NCBI RefSeq assembly: GCF_040892545.1
Contig: NZ_CP156079.1
Location: forward strand, 744,001-808,000
Length of the DNA stretch: 64,000 nt
Direction of reading: 5' to 3'
Origin: Paracidovorax avenae
GTDB lineage: Bacteria; Pseudomonadota; Gammaproteobacteria; Burkholderiales; Burkholderiaceae_C
Under the pieces are notes generated by a model. It saw nothing but the letters and a program-made list of their open reading frames with translations. It did not search any database and had not been told where the DNA came from. The position numbers were made by a program, and so were the translations under genes. Below, in pieces: positions 29,447-38,502 of the stretch. Numbering within the stretch: position 1 is the stretch's first letter; every line of letters begins with the position of its first letter.

Positions 29447-30766
29447 TCCGCAGCTTCTCGGCTTGATGTTCTTGTCCTTCGCATACTTCGCCGCGTACTC
29501 CTTCACCAGCGGATCGATGTGCGTCTTGTCGGCCTGGTACCAGTCCGAAGCGAGGTTCCACTTGCCGCCGTCCCACTGCACGATGCGCGCCCAGTCGGTG
29601 CCCATGTGGTTCTGGCAGGAGGTCTTCACCGGGCGCATGATTTCGCCGAAGCCCAGGGCCTTGAGCTTGTCGGCCGTGAGGTCCAGGTTCTCGAAGCCCC
29701 AGCGCACCTGCTCGGGCGTGAGCACCTTGCCCTTGCCGTACTTCTCCTGCGCGGCGCGGATCGCCTCCACCTGCAGCATGGAGATCATCATCCCGCGCGT
29801 ATGCGCCAGCGTGCCCACGCCCGTGGGAGCCCCCGTACCCTGGCCCTTGTCATAGACGAACTTCTTCAGGTCGTCGTGCACCTTGTCCTTCGCGGCGCTG
29901 TTGTGGATGGTGATGGCGTTGTAGCCCTTGGCGCCCGCGCCGATGTCCTTCACGTCGTGGTCGGAGCCGGCCCACCAGATGCCGTAGATCTTCTCGCGCG
30001 GGTAGCCGCTGGCCTGCGCCTCGCGGATCCCGGCGGGCGTCATCACGCCGGCCGACCAGAAGAGCACGTAGTCGGGCCGCTGCTGGCGGATCTGCAGCCA
30101 GGTGGATTTCTGCTCCACGCCGGGCGGCGTGACGGGGAAGGTGCTGAGCGTGAAGCCGTCGGCCTCGGCGCGCTTTTGCAGCAGCGGGATCGGCTCCTTG
30201 CCGTAGGGGCTGTCGTGGTAGACCAGCGCGATCTTCTTGCCCTTGAGGCTGCCCTTCTCCTTCTTGGCGATGTCCTGCAGCATCACGTCGGCGGCGGTCC
30301 AGTAGGTGCCCAGCAGCGGGAAGTTCCACTCGAACACCGTGCCGTCGGCCGACTGCGAGAGGCCGTAGCCCGGGGTCTCCACCGGGATCTTGTCCACGAA
30401 GGCCTTGTCGGTCACGGCGAAGGTGATGCCGGTGGACTGCGTGTCGAAGCCGGAGGCGCCGCTGCCCTTGCCCTTGAGGCGCTCGTAGCATTCCACGCCC
30501 TTGGCCGCGTCGTAGGCGGTCTCGCATTCCTCGAACGAGAGCTTGACGCCGTTCACGCCGCCGTCGCGCGCGTTCACGAGCTTCAGGTAGTCCTGCTTGC
30601 CGTCCGCCCAGGGAATGCCGAGCGGCGCGAACTGCCCGGTGCGGTAGACGAGCAGCGGCACGAACTGCTCGCCTGCGGCCTGCGCCTGCGCCAGTGGCGC
30701 GGCGCTCCATACCGAGAGGCCGGCCGCGAGGGCGGCGGCGATCGATGCGATCTTCCTGGGTTGCAT
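29444..30766 (-). CDS. ABC transporter substrate-binding protein, HAAT family
   Basis: This 440-residue periplasmic protein has a Sec signal (hydrophobic ASIAAALAAGLSVWS, cut near AQAQA), then EQFVPLLVYRTGQFAPLG. It shows the Peripla_BP type I fold with GWWAGSDHDVKDIG-like strings near the hinge. It is longer than LivJ/LivK and resembles the subgroup linked to CoA ligases in proteobacteria, which are thought to bind aromatic or branched carboxylates rather than amino acids. AAGGAGA precedes the ATG at 30766. It lies between livM and livF, so it is the dedicated receptor of this transporter. Confidence 0.9.
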   Translation of the reverse strand: MQPRKIASIAAALAAGLSVWSAAPLAQAQAAGEQFVPLLVYRTGQFAPLGIPWADGKQDYLKLVNARDGGVNGVKLSFEECETAYDAAKGVECYERLKGKGSGASGFDTQSTGITFAVTDKAFVDKIPVETPGYGLSQSADGTVFEWNFPLLGTYWTAADVMLQDIAKKEKGSLKGKKIALVYHDSPYGKEPIPLLQKRAEADGFTLSTFPVTPPGVEQKSTWLQIRQQRPDYVLFWSAGVMTPAGIREAQASGYPREKIYGIWWAGSDHDVKDIGAGAKGYNAITIHNSAAKDKVHDDLKKFVYDKGQGTGAPTGVGTLAHTRGMMISMLQVEAIRAAQEKYGKGKVLTPEQVRWGFENLDLTADKLKALGFGEIMRPVKTSCQNHMGTDWARIVQWDGGKWNLASDWYQADKTHIDPLVKEYAAKYAKDKNIKPRSCG

Positions 30767-30839
30767 GGCTTGTCTCCTTGGGATGTGGGCACTCGGGTGG
30801 TGCATTGGCGGAACGGAAGAGAACCGAAACGGGCTGTGT

Positions 30840-31904
30840 TCAGTGCGGGAACGGCCAGATGCGCAGCTTCTGCCGCGCCGTGGACCACAGCCGCGCGAGG
30901 CCGTGCGGCTCCACGATGAGGAAGAACACGATCAGCGCGCCGAAGATCATGTGCTCCAGGTGCGTGGCCGTGCCGGTGGACAGCGGCAGCCCCAGCCAGT
31001 GGGGCACGTAGTTCAGAAGCAGCGGCAGCAGCACGATGAAGGCCGCGCCGAAGAAGCTGCCCGCGATGGAGCCCAGCCCGCCGATGATGACCATGAACAG
31101 CAGCTGGAACGAGCGGTCGATGCCGAAGGCGGCCGGCTCCCACGAGCCCAGGTGCACGAAGCCCCAGAGGCCGCCGGCCACGCCCACGATGAAGCTGCTC
31201 ACCGCGAACGCGCTGAGCTTGGCGTACACCGGGCGGATGCCGATCACGGCGGCGGCCACGTCCATGTCGCGCATGGCCATCCACTCGCGGCCCACGGCAC
31301 CGCGCACGAGGTTCTTGGCCAGCAGCGCGAACACCGCCACGAACCCCAGGCACAGCAGGTACTTCTGCACCGGCGTCTCGATGCCGAAGCCCAGGACCTG
31401 CAGGTGGCCCACGCTCACCGAGCCCGACGACGAATCGTTGGTGACCCACTTCACGCGGTTGGTGAACCAGTCGGTGAAGAACTGCGCGGCGAGCGTCGCC
31501 ACCGCCAGGTAGAGCCCGCGGATGCGCAGGCTCGGGATGCCGAACAGCACGCCGAATACCGTGGCGCAAAGCCCGCCACCCAGCAGCGCGAGCAGCAGCG
31601 GCATGCCCTCGATGCGCACCTGCAGGTTGTAGGCCGCATAGGCACCGACGGCCATGAAAGCGCCCGTGCCCAGCGAGATCTGCCCGCAGTAGCCTACGAG
31701 GATGTTGAGCCCGATCGCCGCGAGCGACAGGATCAGGAACGGCACCGCGACGGCGCGGAAGAAATAGTCGCTGCCCGCCAGCGGCACGCCGACGAAGGCC
31801 ACCACGAGCAGCGCGAGCAGGGCCCAGCGGTCCTGCGCGATGGGGAACAGCGCCAGGTCGGCCTGGTAGCTGGTCTTGAACTGGCCGTTCTCACGGTAGA
31901 ACAT
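30840..31904 (-). CDS. livM: Branched-chain amino acid-type ABC permease LivM
   Basis: This 354-residue inner-membrane permease has about nine hydrophobic helices and the LivM landmarks GYCGQISLGTGAFMAVGAY and SLRIRGLYLAVATLAAQF, and GGLGSIAGSFFGAAF. The N-terminal 25 residues are hydrophilic. It pairs with LivH to form the channel. It begins 22 bases after the livH stop and is followed after 73 bases by the binding-protein gene. Confidence 0.92.
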   Translation of the reverse strand: MFYRENGQFKTSYQADLALFPIAQDRWALLALLVVAFVGVPLAGSDYFFRAVAVPFLILSLAAIGLNILVGYCGQISLGTGAFMAVGAYAAYNLQVRIEGMPLLLALLGGGLCATVFGVLFGIPSLRIRGLYLAVATLAAQFFTDWFTNRVKWVTNDSSSGSVSVGHLQVLGFGIETPVQKYLLCLGFVAVFALLAKNLVRGAVGREWMAMRDMDVAAAVIGIRPVYAKLSAFAVSSFIVGVAGGLWGFVHLGSWEPAAFGIDRSFQLLFMVIIGGLGSIAGSFFGAAFIVLLPLLLNYVPHWLGLPLSTGTATHLEHMIFGALIVFFLIVEPHGLARLWSTARQKLRIWPFPH

Positions 31905-31926
31905 GGTGCTTGTCTCCTTCTACCGG

Positions 31927-32856
31927 TTACACGCGATCGATGATCTTGTCCCCGAACAACCCTTGTGGCCGGATCAGCAGGAAGGCCAGCGCCAGCACGT
32001 AGGCGAACCAGTTCTCGATGCCGCCGCCCAGGAAGGGGCCGAGGTAGATCTCGGAGAGCTTCTCGCCCACGCCGATCATCAGGCCGCCCACGATGGCGCC
32101 GGGCACCGAGGTGAGCCCGCCGAGGATCACCACCGGGAAGGCCTTGAGCGCCACGAGCGAGATGGAGAACTGCACGCCCAGCTTGCTGCCCCAGATGATC
32201 CCGGCCACGAGCGCCACGATGCCGCCCACCGACCACACGATCACCCAGATGCGCGAGAGCGGGATGCCGATGGACTGGGCGGCCTGGTGGTCGTCCGCCA
32301 CGGCGCGCAGCGCGCGGCCGGTGCGCGTCTTCTGGAAGAAGAGCGAGAGCAGCGCGACGAGCGCGGCGGCCACCACGGCGGCGTAGAGGTCTTCCTTGGA
32401 GAGCAGCAGGCCGCCCTCGAAGACGTTCTCCAGCACGATCATCGGGTCCTTGGGCATGCCCACGTCGATCTTGTAGGTGCTGCTGCCGAAGATGAGCTGC
32501 CCCGCGCCGTCGAGGAAATAAGTGATGCCCAGCGTGGCCATCAGCAGCGCGATCGGCTCCTGGTTCACGAGATGGCGCAGCGCCAGGCGCTCCACCAGCC
32601 AGGCCACGCCCACCATGCACGCCACCGCCGCGCAGAAGGCCAGGAGGTTGGCCAGCAGCAGGCTGTCGAAGCCCAGCCAGCGCGGCAGCCATTCGGCGAA
32701 GCGCGCCATGGCGAGCGCCGCGAACAGCACCATCGCGCCCTGCGCGAAATTGAACACGCCCGAGGCCTTGAAGATCAGCACGAACCCCAGCGCCACCAGC
32801 GCATAGAGCATGCCGGCCATCAGGCCGCCGAACACCGTCTCGAGAAAGAAACCCAT
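31927..32856 (-). CDS. livH: Branched-chain amino acid-type ABC permease LivH
   Basis: This 309-residue permease has eight or so membrane helices and the conserved LivH strings GMLYALVALGFVLIFKASGVFNF and IPLSRIWVIVWSVGG in shortened forms, with VVILGGLTSVPGAIVGGL near the C-terminus as the coupling loop to the ATPases. It starts 27 bases after the livG stop. It is expected to partner LivM in the inner membrane. Confidence 0.92.
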   Translation of the reverse strand: MGFFLETVFGGLMAGMLYALVALGFVLIFKASGVFNFAQGAMVLFAALAMARFAEWLPRWLGFDSLLLANLLAFCAAVACMVGVAWLVERLALRHLVNQEPIALLMATLGITYFLDGAGQLIFGSSTYKIDVGMPKDPMIVLENVFEGGLLLSKEDLYAAVVAAALVALLSLFFQKTRTGRALRAVADDHQAAQSIGIPLSRIWVIVWSVGGIVALVAGIIWGSKLGVQFSISLVALKAFPVVILGGLTSVPGAIVGGLMIGVGEKLSEIYLGPFLGGGIENWFAYVLALAFLLIRPQGLFGDKIIDRV

Positions 32857-32883
32857 GGCGTATGCCTCCGATGTCCTGCGTGT

Positions 32884-33675
32884 CTAGTGGCCTGCGCCGA
32901 GGTAGGCGCGGATGACGTCTTCGTTCTCGCGCACCGATTGCGGCGTGCCGTCGCCGATCTTCTTGCCGTAGTCCAGCACCACGACGCGGTCGGAGATGTC
33001 CATCACCACGCCCATGTCGTGCTCGATGAGCACGATGGTGGTGCCGAACTCGTCGTTCACGTCGAGGATGAAGCGGCACATGTCCTGCTTCTCCTCCACG
33101 TTCATGCCGGCCATGGGCTCGTCGAGCAGCAGCACCTGCGGCTCCATGGCCAGGGCCCGGCCCAGGTCCACGCGCTTCTGCAGTCCGTAGGGCAGCTGGC
33201 CCACGGGCGCCTTGCGCCAGGCCTGGATCTCCAGGAAGTCGATGATGCGTTCCACCACTTCGCGGTGGCGGATCTCCTCGGCCACCGCCGGCCCCAGGCG
33301 CAGCGCCTGCATCAGCAGGTTGCTGCGGATCTTCAGGTTGCGGCCGGACATGATGTTGTCCAGCACGCTCATGCCCTTGAAGAGCGCCAGGTTCTGGAAC
33401 GTGCGCGCCACTCCCATCTCGGCCACCTGGCGCGAATTCATGTGGGCGAAGGTCTTGCCCCGGAAGGTGATGGAGCCTTCCTGCGGCGCATAGACGCCGT
33501 TGATGCAGTTGAGCATCGAGCTCTTGCCGGCGCCGTTCGGGCCGATGATGGAGCGGATCTCGTGCTCGCGCACGTCGAACGAGATGTCGGTGAGCGCCTT
33601 CACCCCGCCGAAGCGCAGGCTGATGTTGCGCACGTCGAGGATCACGTCGCCGGTCTTCTTGTGGGGAGTGGTCAT
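32884..33675 (-). CDS. livG: Branched-chain amino acid-type ABC transporter ATP-binding protein LivG
   Basis: This 263-residue ATPase has Walker A GPNGAGKSSMLNCING, the LivG marker RTFQNLALFKGMSVLDN, an ABC signature region in which the usual LSGGQ is replaced by LPYGLQKRVDLGRAL (normal for LivG), Walker B VLLLDEPMAGMN and the switch His in VLIEHDMGVVM. It heads the transporter genes, 29 bases after the acyl-CoA ligase stop. Confidence 0.93.
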   Translation of the reverse strand: MTTPHKKTGDVILDVRNISLRFGGVKALTDISFDVREHEIRSIIGPNGAGKSSMLNCINGVYAPQEGSITFRGKTFAHMNSRQVAEMGVARTFQNLALFKGMSVLDNIMSGRNLKIRSNLLMQALRLGPAVAEEIRHREVVERIIDFLEIQAWRKAPVGQLPYGLQKRVDLGRALAMEPQVLLLDEPMAGMNVEEKQDMCRFILDVNDEFGTTIVLIEHDMGVVMDISDRVVVLDYGKKIGDGTPQSVRENEDVIRAYLGAGH

Positions 33676-33704
33676 GGCGTTGTACGTTGCGCTGCGGGGC
33701 GGGG

Positions 33705-35651
33705 TCAGGCGGCCTGCCGCACGGGCGGGAAGGTCTTCGCATCCTCGATGCGCAGCGTGGCGCTCACGCGGCCCGTGCGCCCGTCCTCGAACTTCACCTG
33801 CGTCTCGATGAACTGCTCGGTGCGGCCCGCGTAGAGCGCATCGACCAGCACGCCGTACTTGTCGGCGATGAAGCCGCGGCGGACCTTGTTGGTGCGCGTG
33901 AGCTCGCCGTCGTCGGCGTCCAGCTCCTTGTGCAGCACGAGGAAGCGGGCGACCTGGCTGCCCGCGAGCAGGCCGTCGGCCGCGAGGTCGGCGTTCACCT
34001 TCTCCACGCAGTCGCGGACCAGCGCCAGCACCTCGGGCTTGGCGGCGAGGTCGGTGTAGCCCGCGTACGGCAGGTTCTGCCGCTCCGCCCAGTTGCCCAC
34101 CGCCTCGAAATCGATGTTGATCAGCGCGCAGACCTTGTCGCGGCCGTTGCCGAGCGCCACGGCCTCCTTGATGTGCGGGAAGAACTTGAGCTTGTTCTCC
34201 ACGTACTTGGGCGCGAACATCGCGCCGTCGTGCGCGCCGCCCGCGAGGCGCCCCACGTCCTTCACGCGGTCGATGATCTTGAGCTGACCGCTCGCGTCCA
34301 GGAAGCCCGCGTCGCTCGTGCGGTACCAGCCGTCCGGCGTGAGCACTTCGGCCGTCGCCTCGGGGTTCTTGTAGTAGCCGCGCAGCAGGCCCGCGGACTT
34401 CACGAGGATCTCGCCGTTGCCGTCCACCTTGATCTCCACGCCGCGGATCGGCACGCCCACCGTGTCGGCATGCACCGCGTCGTCGGGCTGCAGGCATACG
34501 AACACCGCCGTCTCGGTGGAGCCGTAGAGCTGCTTGAGGTTGATGCCGATCGAGCGGTAGAACGTGAACAGGTCCGGCCCGATCGCCTCGCCGGCCGTGT
34601 AGGCCACGCGCACCCGCGAGAAACCCAGCGTGTTGCGCAGCGGGCCGTAGACCAGCAGGTCGCCCGCCGCGTAGCGCAGCCGGTCCCACCAGCCCACCGC
34701 CTGGCCGCTCTGCAGCGCCGGGCCCACGCGGCGCGCATGCGCCATGCAGGTGCGGAACAGCCAGCGCTTGAAGGTACCCGCGTCTTCCATGCGGATCGTC
34801 ACGCTCGTGAGCAGGCCTTCGAAGATGCGCGGCGGCGCGAAGTAGTAGGTGGGCCCGATCTCCTTGAGGTCGATCGACACCGTGGCCGCCGACTCCGGGC
34901 AGTTCACCACGTAGCCGCAGGCCAGCCACTGCGCATAGCTGAAGATGTTCTGTCCGATCCAGGCCGGCGGCAGGTAGGCCAGTACGTCCTCGGCGGCGGT
35001 GAGGCGGTCGAACTCGGCGCCGGCCGTGGCGCGGTCCAGCAGCGTGGCGTGCGTGTGCACCACGCCCTTGGGGTTGCCCGTGGTGCCGGAGGTGAAAAAC
35101 ATCGCGGCCACGTCATCGGGCTGCACGGCCTGGGCGCGCGCGGCGAACCAGCCCGGCGCGGCATCGGCGATGCGCGCGCCGTCTTCCAGCAGCGCATCGA
35201 TCGATTGCAGGCCCGGCTCGGCATAGTTGCGCAGGCCGCGCGGATCGTCATAGAAAATGCCGGCGATGGCCGGGCACTGCGCGCGGATCTCCAGCAGCTT
35301 GTCCACCTGCTCCTGGTCTTCCACCACGCAGAAGCGCACCTCGGCGTTGTTCAGCGGATAGACGCACTCGGCCGCCACGGCGTCCTGGTAGAGCGGCACG
35401 GGGATGGCGCCCAGCGACTGCGCGGCGAGCATCGTGGCGTAGAGCCGCGGCCGGTTCGCGCCGATCACCACCAGGTGCTCGCCGCGCGCCAGGCCTGCGG
35501 CGTCCAGGCCCGCGGCCAGCCGCTCCACCAGCTGCGCGAGGCGCGCCCAGGTGGTGGTCTGCCAGATGCCGTATTCCTTCTCGCGCAGCGCGGCAGCCTG
35601 GGGGCGCTCGGCCGCGTGGCGCAGCAGCAGTCGGGGAAAGGTATCGCTCAT
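33705..35651 (-). CDS. AMP-forming long-chain acyl-CoA synthetase-like ligase
   Basis: This 648-residue adenylate-forming enzyme has the core motifs FFTSGTTGNPKGVVHTHA, LKQLYGSTETAVFV, GWYRTSDAGFLDASGQLKI and IDRVKD. A long C-terminal cap resembles FadD15-type ligases. It would convert a free acid to acyl-AMP and then acyl-CoA. The ATG at 35651 (MSDTFPRLLL) starts right at the conserved domain. It is the promoter-proximal gene of the leftward liv cluster, so the acid imported by the transporter is its likely substrate. Chain length or aromaticity cannot be told from motifs alone. The 218-base divergent gap to gspA (35652-35869) holds no gene and should contain both promoters. Confidence 0.9.
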   Translation of the reverse strand: MSDTFPRLLLRHAAERPQAAALREKEYGIWQTTTWARLAQLVERLAAGLDAAGLARGEHLVVIGANRPRLYATMLAAQSLGAIPVPLYQDAVAAECVYPLNNAEVRFCVVEDQEQVDKLLEIRAQCPAIAGIFYDDPRGLRNYAEPGLQSIDALLEDGARIADAAPGWFAARAQAVQPDDVAAMFFTSGTTGNPKGVVHTHATLLDRATAGAEFDRLTAAEDVLAYLPPAWIGQNIFSYAQWLACGYVVNCPESAATVSIDLKEIGPTYYFAPPRIFEGLLTSVTIRMEDAGTFKRWLFRTCMAHARRVGPALQSGQAVGWWDRLRYAAGDLLVYGPLRNTLGFSRVRVAYTAGEAIGPDLFTFYRSIGINLKQLYGSTETAVFVCLQPDDAVHADTVGVPIRGVEIKVDGNGEILVKSAGLLRGYYKNPEATAEVLTPDGWYRTSDAGFLDASGQLKIIDRVKDVGRLAGGAHDGAMFAPKYVENKLKFFPHIKEAVALGNGRDKVCALINIDFEAVGNWAERQNLPYAGYTDLAAKPEVLALVRDCVEKVNADLAADGLLAGSQVARFLVLHKELDADDGELTRTNKVRRGFIADKYGVLVDALYAGRTEQFIETQVKFEDGRTGRVSATLRIEDAKTFPPVRQAA

Positions 35652-35869
35652 GCCGGGTTCCTGCCGAAGGGTGGAGGAAGCGGGAGGGGGCGGAGCCTGT
35701 CGGCAGGCACGCCATCCGCGGGAATGCAACGGATGGTAGGAACCGCTTTGACGCCATCCTGTCTTGCCGACGACAATTTCGGGGAAACTCCTGACGGGTG
35801 TAACCCTGCGTGCTGCCGCGCCGCCCCCGGCGCGGAGCCGGTCATGCCCGGGCGGTATCCTCGCTCCCC

Positions 35870-37579
35870 ATGTACGCCCCGTTCTTCGGCCTCGAACACG
35901 CGCCGTTTTCCATCGCCCCCGACCCGCGCTACCTGTTCATGAGCGACCGCCACCGCGAGGCGCTTGCCCACCTGCTCTATGGCCTGGAGGCCGGCGGCGG
36001 CTTCGTGCTGCTCACCGGCGAGATCGGTACCGGCAAGACCACCGTGTGCCGCTGCTTCCTGGAGCAGATCCCGGCGCACTGCAACGTGGCCTACGTGTTC
36101 AACCCCAAGCTCACCGTGGGCGAGCTGCTGCGCTCCATCTGCGACGAGTTCGGCGTGGCCCACGCGCCCGCCGTGCCCGGCGCGGAAACCGTGAAGGACT
36201 GCCTGGACCCGCTCAACGCCTTCCTGCTGCGCGAGCATGCCGCGGGCCGCAACAACGTGCTCATCATCGACGAGGCCCAGAGCCTCGCGCCCGAGGTGCT
36301 GGAGCAGTTGCGCCTGCTCACCAACCTGGAGACCAGCGAGCGCAAGCTGCTGCAGATCGTGCTCATCGGCCAGCCCGAACTGCGCGCCATGGTGGCCGAC
36401 CCGGCCCTGGAGCAGCTGGCGCAACGCGTGATCGCGCGCTACCACCTCGATGCGCTCACGCCCGAGGAAACCCGCCAGTACATCGCGCACCGCATGGCGG
36501 TGGCGGGCCTGAAAGGGCCACTGCCGTTCACCGCGCGTGCGCTGGGGCGAATCCACCAGCGCGCGCGGGGCATCCCGCGGCGCATCAACCTGCTGTGCGA
36601 CCGCGCGCTGCTGGGCGCCTATGCCGGCGGGTTGCACGCGGTGGACGATGCCATCGTGGAGCGGGCGGCGGCGGAGGTGTTCGGCCCCGGCGCGGCAGGC
36701 CCGGCACCCACGGCCCGCCGGCCGCGCTGGGCCGCCGCGGGCGCCGGAGCGCTGGCAGGCGCCGCGGCCATCGCCGCCGCGGGCTGGGGCCTGGGATGGG
36801 GACCTGCCTCCCACCCGTCCTCTGGATCATCGGCACTACCGCACGCCCCCGGGGCCGTGGCGGCGACGGGGGCTCCGGCGTCGGTGCCGGCCATGGCCGC
36901 ATCGGCCGCCAGCGCGGCGGCGGCACCGCAGCCCGTGCATTCGGCCCTGCAGGATTTCCTGGCCGCGCAGCCGTCCGGCGAGGACGCCGCCTGGCGCTCG
37001 CTGGCGGCCGCATGGGGCGTGAAGGGCGGGCTGGAAGGCGGCGACGCCTGCGACGCCCTGCAGCGCCAGGGCCTGCGCTGCTACCGCCAGCGGCGCGCCA
37101 GCCTGGCCCTGGTGCGCCAGCTGGACCGGCCCGGCTGGCTGACCCTCTATCCCTCCGCGGATGCGCCGGTTTCCGTGCTGCTGGCGGGCTTCGATCCCGT
37201 GCGGCAGACGGCGCTGCTGGAAGGGGCCGGCGGCCGGCGCCTGGCCGTGACCGCGGCGGACCTCGCGCAGGCCTGGCGCGGCGAATTCGCGACCCTGTGG
37301 CGCGCCCCTGCGGAGTGGCCCGCGGGCGGGCGGATGGAAGCCGGCCCTCCCCAGGCCCAGGCCTGGCTGGATACCCAGCTCGCGCGTGCCGGCGCGGGCG
37401 CTCCCCCGGCGGCCGGACAGGCGGCGGCCACCGCCGCCACGGCCGGGCAGCGGCGCGCCCGCATCTACCGCTTCCAGGTGGCCCAGGGCCTGGTGCCCGA
37501 CGGCGTGGCCGGCCCGCTCACGCTCATGCTGCTCAACCGCGCCGCGGGCGTGGACGAACCCCGCCTGAAGACTTCCTGA
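35870..37579 (+). CDS. gspA: ExeA/GspA-type AAA ATPase with peptidoglycan-binding C-terminus
   Basis: This 569-residue protein opens with MYAPFFGLEHAPFSIAPDPR, the hallmark of ExeA/GspA. It has Walker A LTGEIGTGKTTVCRCFLE (residues near 45-60), Walker B VLIIDEAQSLAPE and an arginine-finger-type segment. A membrane helix lies near residues 285-305 (AAAGAGALAGAAAIAAAG). The periplasmic part carries a degenerate C39-like region and a C-terminal peptidoglycan-binding module (FQVAQGLVPDGVAGPLTLMLL). In Aeromonas, ExeA with ExeB inserts the type II secretin through the wall. gspB follows after 18 bases. Confidence 0.92.
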   Translation: MYAPFFGLEHAPFSIAPDPRYLFMSDRHREALAHLLYGLEAGGGFVLLTGEIGTGKTTVCRCFLEQIPAHCNVAYVFNPKLTVGELLRSICDEFGVAHAPAVPGAETVKDCLDPLNAFLLREHAAGRNNVLIIDEAQSLAPEVLEQLRLLTNLETSERKLLQIVLIGQPELRAMVADPALEQLAQRVIARYHLDALTPEETRQYIAHRMAVAGLKGPLPFTARALGRIHQRARGIPRRINLLCDRALLGAYAGGLHAVDDAIVERAAAEVFGPGAAGPAPTARRPRWAAAGAGALAGAAAIAAAGWGLGWGPASHPSSGSSALPHAPGAVAATGAPASVPAMAASAASAAAAPQPVHSALQDFLAAQPSGEDAAWRSLAAAWGVKGGLEGGDACDALQRQGLRCYRQRRASLALVRQLDRPGWLTLYPSADAPVSVLLAGFDPVRQTALLEGAGGRRLAVTAADLAQAWRGEFATLWRAPAEWPAGGRMEAGPPQAQAWLDTQLARAGAGAPPAAGQAAATAATAGQRRARIYRFQVAQGLVPDGVAGPLTLMLLNRAAGVDEPRLKTS

Positions 37580-37597
37580 TCCGGAACCCTTTCCCGT

Positions 37598-38311
37598 ATG
37601 TCCTACATCCTCGATGCCCTGCGGCGCGCCGAAGCCGAGCGTGGCCGCGGCGCCGTTCCCGGCCTGCACACGCCCGGCCCGTCCACGGGGCCCACGCCCG
37701 TTCCGCCCGGCGGCGCACGCCGCGCGCCGGTCGCCCTGGCCGCCGCCCTGCTGTTCGCCGCCGGCGCTGCCGCCCTGGCGTGGTGGGCCGCGTCCTCGCG
37801 GGCGGTACCCGCCGGTCCGGCTGCCAGCACCGGCGCGGCGGCATCCGTGGCACAGGCGGAACGTGCAGCGCCGGTGCCGGCGCCTGCGCCACCTGCCATT
37901 CCCGCCCAGCCATCCACCATGCCTGCGACACCTGCACCTGCACCGCATCGTGCTCCCCCGCCTGCACCCCGGGTCACCGCGCCGGCTCCGGCTCCGGCTC
38001 CGGCGCGGCTGGCTTCTGCCCCGGCACCGGTCGCCTCCGCGCGGCACGAGGCGGCCCCTGCTGCCCGCGCTGCGGCCCCCGCGGCAGTGGCGCTGCGGGA
38101 TCTGCCGGACAGCGTGCGTGCCCAGTTCCCCGCGCTGCAGGTCAGCGGAGTCACGTACTCGTCCAATCCCCTCTACCGCATGGCCATCGTCAACGGGCAG
38201 GTGCTGCACGAAGGCGACACGGCCTCGCAGGGCGTGGTGCTTGAGGTGATCGAGCCCGAGCGGGTGGTGTGGAAGTTCCGTGACCACCGGATCGCGCAGC
38301 CGGCGAGATAG
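37598..38311 (+). CDS. gspB: Type II secretion accessory protein GspB
   Basis: This 237-residue protein begins with the conserved MSYILDALRRAEAER, followed by a membrane helix (about residues 44-65) and a long Pro/Ala-rich periplasmic linker. The C-terminal type II secretion B domain reads YSSNPLYRMAIVNGQVLHEG and VLEVIEPERVVWKF. It partners GspA across the inner membrane. The linker is low-complexity and may vary in length between strains. The pair is followed by a 191-base, locally AT-rich gap before the giant gene. Confidence 0.92.
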   Translation: MSYILDALRRAEAERGRGAVPGLHTPGPSTGPTPVPPGGARRAPVALAAALLFAAGAAALAWWAASSRAVPAGPAASTGAAASVAQAERAAPVPAPAPPAIPAQPSTMPATPAPAPHRAPPPAPRVTAPAPAPAPARLASAPAPVASARHEAAPAARAAAPAAVALRDLPDSVRAQFPALQVSGVTYSSNPLYRMAIVNGQVLHEGDTASQGVVLEVIEPERVVWKFRDHRIAQPAR

Positions 38312-38502
38312 CGTGCGCTACAGGGGCATCGGGGATTGGTTCCCTGTTTATTGTTAATTTGTGTAATCCATTGTGTGGAATTTCACCGACCCCTCCTAAA
38401 CTCCGCCCCCAAGTTCAACAGCCCGACAGGGCGAGGTGGGGGGTAGCGGCCGGTCCATAGGGGGCCTGGGCTGCGCGCACCCGCGAATCAAGGGGGGCGC
38501 GT
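38312..38502 (+). promoter_or_regulatory. Gap before the giant gene, probable promoter region
   Basis: The stretch 38338-38390 is conspicuously AT-rich within GC-rich DNA (TTTATTGTTAATTTGTGTAA, then CCATTGTGTGGAATTTCA), as expected for a promoter. A TTGTTA could be a -35 but spacing to a -10 is not convincing. AAGGGGGG lies six bases before the ATG at 38503. Confidence 0.35.
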
